This document shows positions 1 through 7,348 of a stretch of DNA of 64,000 bases, in pieces. The notes beneath the pieces are model-generated. The model was not told the DNA's origin and did not search any database. It saw only the letters and a list, made by a program, of their open reading frames with translations. The stretch covers positions 169,440 to 233,439 of the forward strand of contig JAFLSK010000001.1 in assembly GCA_022510945.1 (NCBI GenBank), given 5' to 3'. This DNA is from Ruminococcus sp. GTDB taxonomy: Bacteria > Bacillota > Clostridia > Oscillospirales > Acutalibacteraceae. Positions within the stretch are counted from its first letter, which is position 1. The number at the start of each line of letters is the position of its first letter. The position numbers and the translations under genes were made by a program.

Positions 1-12
1 TGATAAATAAAA

Positions 13-38
13 AAAGATGCCGTGAAGGCATCTTTTTT
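13..38 (-). terminator. Intrinsic terminator of tRNA-Ser
   Basis: On the minus strand an 8-9 bp stem (AAAGATGCC / GGCATCTTT) with a short TTCAC loop is followed directly by a run of T. It lies a few bases beyond the CCA end of the tRNA-Ser gene and is its obvious transcription stop. Confidence 0.85.
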
Positions 39-44
39 ATTTGG

Positions 45-134
45 CGCAGAGATGGGGATTCGAACCCCAGATACGGTGTTCACCGTATACATGATTTCCA
101 ATCATGCTCCTTCGGCCAGCTCGGACATCTCTGC
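45..134 (-). tRNA. tRNA-Ser (anticodon GGA)
   Basis: Read on the minus strand this is a class II tRNA with a seven-base acceptor stem (GCAGAGA pairing with TCTCTGC), a T-loop GGTTCGAATCC, a long variable arm (ACGGTG/CACCGT) and an anticodon loop TTGGAAA, giving anticodon GGA for serine codons UCC and UCU. The long variable arm is diagnostic of tRNA-Ser or tRNA-Leu. The 3' CCA is encoded in the DNA at 42-44. The gene has its own promoter and terminator, so it is an independent unit placed behind the TIGR03936 gene. Confidence 0.96.
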
Positions 135-149
135 ATAACGACCTTGAAT

Positions 150-178
150 ATTATATAGTATAAAACCTCAAAAATCAA
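150..178 (-). promoter_or_regulatory. Sigma-A promoter of tRNA-Ser
   Basis: On the minus strand TTGATT (173-178) and TATAAT (150-155) are separated by 17 bp. The -10 box ends 15 bp upstream of the mature tRNA 5' end, which fits a short leader removed by RNase P. Confidence 0.8.
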
Positions 179-181
179 GTG

Positions 182-841
182 TTATTTAAAAGTTTTTAAA
201 TTTTTATCGTACATATCTGTTTTGGTGACATCATAATTAAGTTCAAGAGAATAATAACGCTCTATTGCTTTGATAAAAAGAAGTGGGTTAATATTCGTAA
301 CACTTCCCGCAGGTAACGTTATATAGATAAGTACACCGCCGATATTACGTTCGGTTTTAATTTTCTCAATATACGGCTTTATATCAATCTCACGAATGCC
401 TTTTTTCTTCGTCTTTTTTTCAATAAGGATTTCGTTCTTATTAAGCAGTTCGTCTGTAAACTGGAGCAGCTTGTCCGTGCTGATTTCATCACACGAAAGC
501 TTTATCTTAAAGCTAGCAAAGGCGATTTCCTTAGCCTTCATCTCGGGCCCAGCTACATCAAAGACGCGGATACCGCTCGGTAAGCACTCATTCATATTAT
601 CCTTAATTAAAGCGAAATCATAATCTTCGACGAGCCTGATATCCATACATTCCCTCTTGCCTCTGAACCCCAGTGATAACGGAAGCGGAAACGTGGCGTA
701 CGGGTGAACATTGAAACCTTCCGTGTGCCATAGCGGAATTCTGCTCTTATGCAACGCTCTCAACATACAACGGTTGAGGTCAAGGTGAGAAATAAAGCGA
801 CATTCGTCGTCCTTAGTAAACCATATTCTAACGTCCTTCAT
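182..841 (-). CDS. TIGR03936 family (DUF2344) radical SAM-linked protein
   Basis: A protein of about 219 residues that matches the family nearly always encoded next to, or fused with, the TIGR03960 radical SAM protein. Seen: the N-terminal stretch with FISHLDL and the PYATFPLPLSLG region, which are typical of DUF2344. No catalytic residues are known for the family and its role is unassigned; a partnership with the upstream radical SAM enzyme is inferred from constant gene neighbourhood. The start MKDVRIW is chosen because a GGAGGTG site lies seven bases upstream. The gene overlaps the end of the radical SAM gene by 14 bp, implying translational coupling. In many clostridia the next genes are RNase G and rplU; here a tRNA follows instead. 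Confidence 0.9.
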   Translation of the reverse strand: MKDVRIWFTKDDECRFISHLDLNRCMLRALHKSRIPLWHTEGFNVHPYATFPLPLSLGFRGKRECMDIRLVEDYDFALIKDNMNECLPSGIRVFDVAGPEMKAKEIAFASFKIKLSCDEISTDKLLQFTDELLNKNEILIEKKTKKKGIREIDIKPYIEKIKTERNIGGVLIYITLPAGSVTNINPLLFIKAIERYYSLELNYDVTKTDMYDKNLKTFK

Positions 842-2672
842 AGCAAACACCTCCACCGTATTTTGCTGCGCCGCAGTTGTTGCACTTCAGTCTGCAGTGC
901 TCTGTGGTCGTATCAGCGTATGCCTTCTCACATTCTTTAATGAGATATTTCTTGCTGACCCCGTAATCCAGAAAATCCCACGGCAGAATTTCGTCAAATT
1001 CACGCTGACGTGTTGCATAGAAATCAGCATCAATACCGAGTTCTTCGAATAATCCAAGCCATTTTTCAAGCGAGAAACAGTCACTCCAGCCGTCAAAATG
1101 AAATCCTCTTTCACACGCAAGCGCTAAGACCTTTCCGAGTCGTCTGTCGCCGCGCGCAAAAACTGCCTCTAAAAAGCTTGTATCGGCGTCGTGATAGTTA
1201 TAATTGATTTTCTTTGTCGTAATGGTATCCTTGAGGTGGTGCTGCTTGTCCATAAGCTCGTCGCGGGTATTCTGCCCAAACCACTGGAATGGAGTAAACG
1301 GCTTAGGTACGAATGAAGAAGTAGAAATATTGACTGTAACACCTTTGCCCTTCGGCTTATTCTCGCAACGATAGTAGGTATCAACAACATTCTGCGCAAG
1401 ATGAGCGATTCCTTCAACGTCCTCGATAGTCTCCGTCGGCAAACCTATCATAAAATATAACTTAACCTTAGTCCAACCAGCGTTAAACGCCTTGGAGCAG
1501 GTCTGCATAAGCTCGTCCTCAAATACATTCTTATTTATTACGTCACGCATACGCTGAGTCCCTGCCTCAGGAGCAAACGTGAGTCCGCTTTTACGAACGG
1601 TCATAATCTTATCAAGAATATCGTCAGAAAAACCGTCAACGCGCAAAGACGGCAAAGAAATACTGACCTTTTCGTCCGTAGTCCATTCGTTAAGTTTTTC
1701 GAGCAATTTAACAATCTCTGTATAGTCGCTGGAACTGAGTGAAGACAGAGATACCTCGTCGTAGCCTGTGTTACTGCACAATGTCTTACATTGACTGTTT
1801 ATGATTTCGATTGATTTTTCTCTTACAGGGCGGTAAATAAAGCCAGCTTGGCAAAAACGACAGCCTCGTATGCAGCCGCGGAAAATTTCCTGTACAGCTC
1901 TGTCGTGAACAATCTCTATATTAGGAACTACAAAATTATCAGGATAGTAGGCGCTATCCATATCCATCATCAGTCGTTTTTTTACTATTGCAGGAGCATT
2001 TTCCTTTGGGGTAAAGCTTTTTATAGTTCCATTCTCGTTATAGTCGACATCATAGAGAGCTGGAACATAAACGCCTTTAATCTGCGCCGCCAACTTCAGA
2101 AACTCATCTTTACTCTTTTTTTCATCACGGCACTTACGGTAAAGCTCAATAACCTCGAGGTCAACTTCCTCTCCCTCACCGATGAAGAAAATATCTACAA
2201 AATCAGCAAGAGGCTCAGGATTACACGCGCACGGCCCGCCTGCCACAACAATCTGTTTAAGGTCGTGTCTGTCACTGGATTTAATCGGAATATTCGCAAG
2301 CTTTAACATATTCAGAACATTAGTGTAGCTAAGCTCATATTGCAAAGTAAAACCTATAAAATCAAAGTTTGTTATTGCATCGCCGCTTTCGAGCGCAAAA
2401 AGAGGAATGTTGCGCTCAATCATAAGTTCCTCCATATCGAGCCACGGAGCAAATACGCGCTCACACCATATGTAGGGAACTTCGTTGAAAATACTGTATA
2501 GTATCTTCATTCCGAGATGCGACATACCTATTTCATATGTATCAGGAAAGCAGAACGCAAAACGAACATCAACCTCGTCCTTGTTCTTTATAACAGAGTT
2601 AAGCTCTCCGCCGACATACCTGCCGGGCTTTTGAACCTTAAGTAATATTTTTTCAACTTCCTTGTTAATCAT
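828..2672 (-). CDS. TIGR03960 family B12-binding/radical SAM protein
   Basis: A 614-residue protein of the YgiQ-like TIGR03960 family. Seen: an N-terminal cobalamin-binding-like half, then a radical SAM core with the cluster motif C-x3-C-x2-C (CIRGCRFC, about residues 265-275), and a C-terminal cysteine motif CNNCG near the stop. The three-cysteine motif is expected to bind a [4Fe-4S] cluster that cleaves S-adenosylmethionine. The substrate is unknown; the family's location beside RNase G and ribosomal protein genes has suggested an RNA or ribosome-related modification, which is inference. It overlaps the M50 protease gene by 4 bp upstream and the TIGR03936 gene downstream, so the set is one operon. 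Confidence 0.93.
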   Translation of the reverse strand: MINKEVEKILLKVQKPGRYVGGELNSVIKNKDEVDVRFAFCFPDTYEIGMSHLGMKILYSIFNEVPYIWCERVFAPWLDMEELMIERNIPLFALESGDAITNFDFIGFTLQYELSYTNVLNMLKLANIPIKSSDRHDLKQIVVAGGPCACNPEPLADFVDIFFIGEGEEVDLEVIELYRKCRDEKKSKDEFLKLAAQIKGVYVPALYDVDYNENGTIKSFTPKENAPAIVKKRLMMDMDSAYYPDNFVVPNIEIVHDRAVQEIFRGCIRGCRFCQAGFIYRPVREKSIEIINSQCKTLCSNTGYDEVSLSSLSSSDYTEIVKLLEKLNEWTTDEKVSISLPSLRVDGFSDDILDKIMTVRKSGLTFAPEAGTQRMRDVINKNVFEDELMQTCSKAFNAGWTKVKLYFMIGLPTETIEDVEGIAHLAQNVVDTYYRCENKPKGKGVTVNISTSSFVPKPFTPFQWFGQNTRDELMDKQHHLKDTITTKKINYNYHDADTSFLEAVFARGDRRLGKVLALACERGFHFDGWSDCFSLEKWLGLFEELGIDADFYATRQREFDEILPWDFLDYGVSKKYLIKECEKAYADTTTEHCRLKCNNCGAAKYGGGVCYEGR

Positions 2673-3256
2673 AAATACTTATCCTTCCTGATAAATATTG
2701 AGAGTATCAGATATAAGCTCAAAAAGAGCAGAGAGAAATTGTAGTACGAGTTTAAAAGCACTAATATCCCAACTAAAAGCAACGGGAATGAAGCAACTAA
2801 TGTGACTATATCGACTATTTTTGCTGATTTTTCGCCTGAGAAATGTTTTGATAAAAAAAGATATAGTAGCTGTCCGCCGTCTAAAGACGCAGCAGGGAGC
2901 AAATTAAACAGCCCTATGAGCAAATTAACATAGGCAAAGGCAGTACATATCGGTAATGCAATTAAGTATGTAGCTATACCGACGAGCGGTCCTGCTGCAG
3001 TAATCATAATATCTGCTTTAAAATCTATATAGTGCCTGCTTGTTTCAATGATTTCTATATTGAAAAGTGAAATCTTTATACCGTTTGGAGAAAAACCGCA
3101 TAATTTCATAGCAAGCAAGTGACCGATTTCGTGAACTAACACTGCGACAAAACACAGTAAATAGCCCGTGTTGATATTCAGAAGTACAATTGAAGCTATG
3201 AGCGCAAGAGACGGATAGCTTAGTTCAACAAAAAATCGGTTATTTCTTATCAGCAT
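2669..3256 (-). CDS. SpoIVFB-like site-2 metalloprotease (M50)
   Basis: A polytopic membrane protein of 195 residues. Seen: the zinc motif HEIGH near residue 43 inside a transmembrane helix and the third-ligand motif SLDGGQ near residue 126 (NLLPAASLDGG). These define the M50B family of intramembrane proteases. B. subtilis SpoIVFB cleaves pro-sigma-K in the forespore outer membrane, but it has about 288 residues and a C-terminal CBS domain; this protein ends after the membrane core, so the CBS domain is absent. Synteny (small SpoIVFA-like gene upstream, TIGR03960 downstream) supports a SpoIVFB-type role. The start is ATG at 3256; no clear SD is present, so expression probably depends on coupling with the overlapping upstream gene. 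Confidence 0.85.
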   Translation of the reverse strand: MLIRNNRFFVELSYPSLALIASIVLLNINTGYLLCFVAVLVHEIGHLLAMKLCGFSPNGIKISLFNIEIIETSRHYIDFKADIMITAAGPLVGIATYLIALPICTAFAYVNLLIGLFNLLPAASLDGGQLLYLFLSKHFSGEKSAKIVDIVTLVASFPLLLVGILVLLNSYYNFSLLFLSLYLILSIFIRKDKYL

Positions 3257-3569
3257 CAAAAAGATTATCTAAACTGAAATCTTCAAATGTGTCTGACATA
3301 ATCAGTTCGGCATTAATGTTGCTGTAGTACCACTCACGAACGCTTTTATATAAATCACCGCCGAAAATTTGCAGAATGTAAGCGCATAAAACTGCTATAA
3401 GACATAAAATAATCTGTATAATTATGAGAAGCGGACGACTTTCAGGCTTTTTCTTAGCTTTCTTTTTCTGCTTTGGCTTTTCAATTGATTCAGCAGGTTT
3501 TTCGTACCGAACAGGGTTATACACTTGCTGCCAATTATCATTTAAAGTTAAAGTCTCGGGATTGTCCAT
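3240..3569 (-). CDS. Small single-pass membrane protein in the SpoIVFA position
   Basis: A 109-residue protein with a basic, lysine-rich N-terminal half (KPKQKKKAKKK), one transmembrane segment at about residues 48-68, and a short acidic tail outside the membrane. No enzymatic motif is visible. In Firmicutes the gene directly before spoIVFB is spoIVFA, whose product has a cytoplasmic N-terminus, one helix and an external LytM (M23) domain and which anchors and inhibits the protease. This protein keeps that topology but stops where the LytM domain should begin. A SpoIVFA-like scaffold function is inference. The start has a GAGGTGAT SD, which lies inside an inverted repeat. Confidence 0.7.
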   Translation of the reverse strand: MDNPETLTLNDNWQQVYNPVRYEKPAESIEKPKQKKKAKKKPESRPLLIIIQIILCLIAVLCAYILQIFGGDLYKSVREWYYSNINAELIMSDTFEDFSLDNLFDADKK

Positions 3570-3572
3570 AAT

Positions 3573-3602
3573 ATCACCTCAACATAGCTTATGCGAGGTG
3601 AT
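3573..3602 (-). promoter_or_regulatory. SD-sequestering hairpin before the SpoIVFA-like gene
   Basis: Perfect 8-bp inverted repeat ATCACCTC (3573-3580) / GAGGTGAT (3595-3602) with an additional inner pairing CATA/TATG. On the minus-strand RNA the 3' arm is the Shine-Dalgarno sequence of the 109-residue protein, three bases before its ATG. There is no T-run, so it looks like a translational switch rather than a terminator. Confidence 0.6.
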
Positions 3603-3617
3603 AGCGGAATTTAACCT

Positions 3618-5000
3618 TTAGTTGTCAAGTTTTTTAAAATCTGTTTTTGCTAACTGTACAAACAGAAGTATAGCGAGAATAAGCGACATTCCCTCAGCTA
3701 TCGGGAAAGCAAGCCATACCGTGTCGAGCGGGAAAAATCTCGACAATATAAACGCGACTGGTAGAATAAAAACAAGCTGACGTGTAAACGAGATTACAAG
3801 CGCTCTGATACCCTTTCCTGTTGCCTGGAACAGCGAAATAAAGATAATACCGAGTGCCGCAGGAATAAAGCAGAGAGAAATCGTACGGAACGCAGGAACA
3901 CCTACTGAAACAAGATTGGGATTATCATTAAACATTGCAAGCAGCTTATCCGGCATAAGCTGGAACACTGCTGTTCCGACAATCATAATGGCTAATGCGA
4001 TTAAAATACCGCATTTCATTGCAGAGTATATCCTCTTTTTATTTTTCGCACCGTAGTTAAAGCCCATTATCGGAAGAATACCCTGATTAAGTCCGAAACA
4101 TGGCATAAATACAAAGCTCTGGAGCTTAAAATATATTCCAAGAACAGTTACTGCTGACTGGTATGCAGACAGAATCGCGTTAAAACCGATAATCATAAAT
4201 GAAGATATTGACTGCATAATAATTGACGGGAAGCCTACGGCGTAGATATTCTTAATGGTTTTGCCGTTAATGCGGAATTTTCTGAAGGTGACGTGCACCT
4301 TGTTTTTATGTACAAACAGAGTAATAACTGCAAAAACCATACCCACGAACTGACCGAACACAGTAGCGATAGCCGCGCCTGTTACCCTGAGTTCAGGGAA
4401 AGGCCCGATACCGTAAATAAGTAGCGGGTCAAAGATAATATTGGTGATAGCGCCTGCAAGCTGGAAAAGCATAGGAAAAATCATATCGCCGGTTGCCTGG
4501 AGCGACTTTTCTATACTAACCTGAACCATACTAAAGCCTGAAAAGCATAGTACAATTGTCAGATACTGAACTCCGTAATTGTAAACATCGTCCGAACAAC
4601 CGTAAAGAGAAAGGAAAGGTTTGACTGCAAAAAGACCTATCACAACAAACAAAATCCAAGTAAAAATTGCAAGTACTATTCCGTGAGTTGCGGCGAGGTC
4701 AGCCTCCTTCTGATTACCTGCGCCGAGGCGGCGGGAAATAAGCGAGTTAACGCCGACAGCGGTGCCTACGGCAAAGGATATCATAAGCATCTGCAAAGGA
4801 TATGCGTATGACGTAGCTTCAAGCGCGTTTACACCGTCCGAAAGTCGTCCGACGAAAATGCTGTCCACAATGTTATAGAGCGCCATTACTGTCATAGAAA
4901 ATATAGCAGGGAGCGACATTGACATAATGAGCGGGAACATTTTGGCGTAGCCCATTTTGTTTTGTTCTGTTTTAACTGATTTTTCATCCATATTTTTCAT
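3618..5000 (-). CDS. MATE family efflux transporter
   Basis: A protein of about 460 residues with roughly twelve hydrophobic helices in two homologous halves, typical of multidrug and toxic compound extrusion transporters, which export cationic drugs or metabolites using a Na+ or H+ gradient. Seen: the N-terminal PLIMSMSLPAIFSMTVMALYNIVDSIFVG region and the repeated asymmetric core with GINGLIM-like turns replaced by VGVNSLISRRLGAG, hallmark MATE features. The substrate cannot be read from sequence. The start is MKNMDEK or the ATG three codons later; an AAAGGA lies just upstream. It follows the VanZ-like gene by 7 bp and is cotranscribed with it. Confidence 0.93.
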   Translation of the reverse strand: MKNMDEKSVKTEQNKMGYAKMFPLIMSMSLPAIFSMTVMALYNIVDSIFVGRLSDGVNALEATSYAYPLQMLMISFAVGTAVGVNSLISRRLGAGNQKEADLAATHGIVLAIFTWILFVVIGLFAVKPFLSLYGCSDDVYNYGVQYLTIVLCFSGFSMVQVSIEKSLQATGDMIFPMLFQLAGAITNIIFDPLLIYGIGPFPELRVTGAAIATVFGQFVGMVFAVITLFVHKNKVHVTFRKFRINGKTIKNIYAVGFPSIIMQSISSFMIIGFNAILSAYQSAVTVLGIYFKLQSFVFMPCFGLNQGILPIMGFNYGAKNKKRIYSAMKCGILIALAIMIVGTAVFQLMPDKLLAMFNDNPNLVSVGVPAFRTISLCFIPAALGIIFISLFQATGKGIRALVISFTRQLVFILPVAFILSRFFPLDTVWLAFPIAEGMSLILAILLFVQLAKTDFKKLDN

Positions 5001-5007
5001 ATTCCTT

Positions 5008-5481
5008 TTACTTGATTTTCTTAAACAATGCAATAACAGCGGTAACCGCTACGAAGAAAAAAGCGCCTGCGCACGCTCCGAAGAAATCGAGAACAACATC
5101 CCCTACTTCGGCAGAACGGCCGACAGAGTAAATCTGTATGTACTCATCTACCACAGCTGTAGCAAGACATACAAACCCTACCGAAAGTAAGTTTTTTATA
5201 ATCCGCTTATTATTAATGTAAGCTGTCCACAACGAAAGAAATCCAAGCAGAGCAAATTCACAGAAATGCGCGGACTTGCGGACAATATGGTCAGTTAAAT
5301 CACCCGACAGTCCTATCATAACAAGAAAATCGTTCAAAAACTTAAGAACGTTGCCGCTCTCAATTGACGACTCTTCAGCAGACATCGTCGAGTGAATCCA
5401 AATAAAAGCTATGTAAGCAGCAGTCAAAATCAGCATAAATATAAAGAGCAGACTGTGCTTTTTGAAAATTAATTTTTTCAT
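5008..5481 (-). CDS. VanZ-like family membrane protein
   Basis: A 157-residue membrane protein with four predicted helices. Seen: the VanZ-family blocks RKSAHFCEFALLG and DEYIQIYSVGRSAEVGDVVLD, which contain the conserved charged residues between helices. VanZ confers low-level teicoplanin resistance in enterococci, but most homologues are of unknown function and no van genes are present here. The start MKKLIFKK is chosen because GAGAGGT lies seven bases upstream; a longer frame would extend into the promoter. It is the first gene of a two-gene unit with the MATE transporter. Confidence 0.88.
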   Translation of the reverse strand: MKKLIFKKHSLLFIFMLILTAAYIAFIWIHSTMSAEESSIESGNVLKFLNDFLVMIGLSGDLTDHIVRKSAHFCEFALLGFLSLWTAYINNKRIIKNLLSVGFVCLATAVVDEYIQIYSVGRSAEVGDVVLDFFGACAGAFFFVAVTAVIALFKKIK

Positions 5482-5509
5482 ATGTATACCTCTCTTAAAT
5501 ATCCTTATT

Positions 5510-5538
5510 ATTTTACAATTATTTGGTGAATAAGTCAA
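5510..5538 (-). promoter_or_regulatory. Sigma-A promoter of the VanZ-MATE unit
   Basis: TTGACT (5533-5538) and TAAAAT (5510-5515) on the minus strand are separated by 17 bp. The -35 box is only 9 bp from that of the divergent promoter on the plus strand. Confidence 0.75.
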
Positions 5539-5547
5539 ATTTAGAGG

Positions 5548-5576
5548 TTGAAAAAAAATACAGTATATTATATAAT
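5548..5576 (+). promoter_or_regulatory. Sigma-A promoter of the small multidrug export gene
   Basis: TTGAAA (5548-5553), 17-bp spacer, TATAAT (5571-5576). The ATG lies 35 bp further down behind a GGAGG site. Confidence 0.8.
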
Positions 5577-5610
5577 ATTTTGGTCGTAATTTATAAAATC
5601 GGAGGATTAT

Positions 5611-6084
5611 ATGTTGAACTATATAATTGTGTTTTTGATTTCTATGGTACCTATCGTTGAGCTTCGCGGCGCGTTACCCGTCGGCATTGGTATGGGATTA
5701 CCTGCGTGGCAGTGTTATATAATTTGCTGTATCGGCAATATGCTTCCTGTTCCCTTTATCTATTTTTTTGCAAGAAAAGTGCTATTGTGGGGCAAGGATA
5801 AGAAATTTATCGGAAAGTTTTTTACCTTCTGCCTCGAAAAAGGTGAAAAAGGCGGTAAAAAATTGACATCAAAAGCAGGTCGTGGTCTTTTTGTCGCTCT
5901 TCTTTTGTTCGTCGGTATACCGCTCCCCGGTACAGGCGCGTGGACGGGAACACTTGCGGCGAGTTTCCTAAATATGGGCTTTAAAAAGAGCGTGCTCGCG
6001 TGTATGGGCGGCGTTATACTTGCGGGAATTATTATGGCTCTTGCAAGTATGGGTGTTTTCGGCGCAATCAGCGCATTATTCTGA
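5611..6084 (+). CDS. Small multi-drug export protein (COG2426, PF06695)
   Basis: A 157-residue integral membrane protein. Seen: the start region with PIVELRGALPVGIGMG and the central VGIPLPGTGAWTGTLAA block, both characteristic of the COG2426 family, with four to five helices. Members are annotated as putative small-molecule exporters of the DedA-related type, but substrate and energy source are not established. The start follows a GGAGG site at 5601-5605. A clear terminator follows, yet the FAD oxidoreductase pair begins only about 25 bp after that stem, so partial readthrough is likely. Confidence 0.88.
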   Translation: MLNYIIVFLISMVPIVELRGALPVGIGMGLPAWQCYIICCIGNMLPVPFIYFFARKVLLWGKDKKFIGKFFTFCLEKGEKGGKKLTSKAGRGLFVALLLFVGIPLPGTGAWTGTLAASFLNMGFKKSVLACMGGVILAGIIMALASMGVFGAISALF

Positions 6085-6089
6085 TTTTT

Positions 6090-6118
6090 AGGGCGGACAA
6101 TGTTCGCCCTTAGTTTTT
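6090..6118 (+). terminator. Intrinsic terminator after the COG2426 gene
   Basis: A nine-base-pair stem (AGGGCGGAC / GTTCGCCCT, one G-T pair) closes a three-base loop and is followed by TAGTTTTTAG. It sits between the membrane protein and the FAD oxidoreductase genes; no separate promoter is visible after it. Confidence 0.7.
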
Positions 6119-6133
6119 AGGACGTGAAAACTT

Positions 6134-7348
6134 ATGAAAAAAGATATTTTAATCATCGGTGGCGGTGCTTCCGGAATGATGTGCGCTATACAGGCAAAAA
6201 AAAGATATCCGGAGAAATCTGTCGCAATCCTCGAAAAACAGTCGCGAATCGGCAGAAAGCTTTTGTCTACCGGCAACGGAAGGTGCAATCTGACAAACAT
6301 CAACGCTGATAGACAGTATTATCACGGATCATTTTCCAAATATATTGATAAGGTTTTTGAGAAATATCCGCCTGAAAAGGTTATAAAAAAGTTTAACGAA
6401 ATAGGACTTTTAACTAAGGTGGAAGGCGAAGGTCGCGTCTACCCTATCTCAGGTCACGCGGCGTCTGTTCTTGATGTGTTACGTTTTCGCCTTGAAGCAC
6501 TGGGTGTTGAGGTCGTTTGCGATTGTGCTGTAAAGGATATAAAAAGCAAGGGAAAGTTTTTTGAAATAATTACCGACAAAGACACATATACCGCAGACAA
6601 GATTGTTGTATCGACCGGAACATCTGCTGCTCCTAAGCTTGGTGCGGATTACAGTGGCATAAATATACTGAGTAAGCTTGGTCATAAAATAGAAAAGCTA
6701 TACCCTGCTCTGAGTCCTGTTACAGTAAAAGGAGGTCTGCCTGCATCGCTTAAGGGTGTGAGAGCAGCGGCGAAGGTTGCACTGTATGATAATAACAAGC
6801 TTATCAAAGAGGAATACGGCGAGGTTCAATTTACCGAGAAATGTTTATCGGGAATTTGCGTTTTTAATCTTGCTACACATCTTAGGAATACAAAGTCGCC
6901 GATTATAAGAGTTTCTCTGCTTAGCGATATGGCTGAAAGTGAAATTGTTGCGATTTTAAATAAGCAAAAGAAGATTATGAAAGACAGAACCTGCGAAGAT
7001 TTTCTGAGTGGAATTTTTCAGAAAAAACTTGGGATTGTGCTTATGAAATCAGCGGGTATCTCCCCCCTTTCGAGAAATGTTTCTACGCTTAAAAACGGCG
7101 AAGTAAATGCGCTTGCTCATCTAATAAACAACTGGGATTTTGCTGTTGAGATGACTAATAATTTCAATAATGCTCAGGTCGCGTCGGGCGGCGTTAAAGG
7201 CAGTGAAATTAATCCCGATACAATGGAAAGTAAATTGATTAAAAACCTCTATATTTGCGGAGAGGCGGTAGATATTGACGGAGATTGCGGCGGTTATAAT
7301 CTACAATTTGCGTTTGCAAGCGGACTAATCGCGGGTGATAACTTATGA
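6134..7348 (+). CDS. NAD(P)/FAD-dependent oxidoreductase, HI0933/BaiN family
   Basis: A 404-residue flavoprotein of the COG2081 family (also called aminoacetone oxidase family). Seen: the Rossmann dinucleotide motif GGGASG at residues 8-13, the ribose-binding glutamate ILEKQ near residue 34, KLLSTGNGRCNLTN just after, and the C-terminal FAD loop YICGEAVDIDGDCGGYNLQFAFASG. One family member, BaiN, is reported in bile-acid reduction by Clostridium scindens, but most members have unknown substrates and that function should not be transferred here. It overlaps the next oxidoreductase by 4 bp, so the two flavoproteins are coupled. Confidence 0.9.
   Translation: MKKDILIIGGGASGMMCAIQAKKRYPEKSVAILEKQSRIGRKLLSTGNGRCNLTNINADRQYYHGSFSKYIDKVFEKYPPEKVIKKFNEIGLLTKVEGEGRVYPISGHAASVLDVLRFRLEALGVEVVCDCAVKDIKSKGKFFEIITDKDTYTADKIVVSTGTSAAPKLGADYSGINILSKLGHKIEKLYPALSPVTVKGGLPASLKGVRAAAKVALYDNNKLIKEEYGEVQFTEKCLSGICVFNLATHLRNTKSPIIRVSLLSDMAESEIVAILNKQKKIMKDRTCEDFLSGIFQKKLGIVLMKSAGISPLSRNVSTLKNGEVNALAHLINNWDFAVEMTNNFNNAQVASGGVKGSEINPDTMESKLIKNLYICGEAVDIDGDCGGYNLQFAFASGLIAGDNL

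Noticed and set aside
3601-3628. TTGACA at the end of the MATE gene as promoter for the SpoIVFA-like gene
   Set aside because: No -10 hexamer lies at 16-18 bp; the nearest, TATCAC at 19 bp, is poor.
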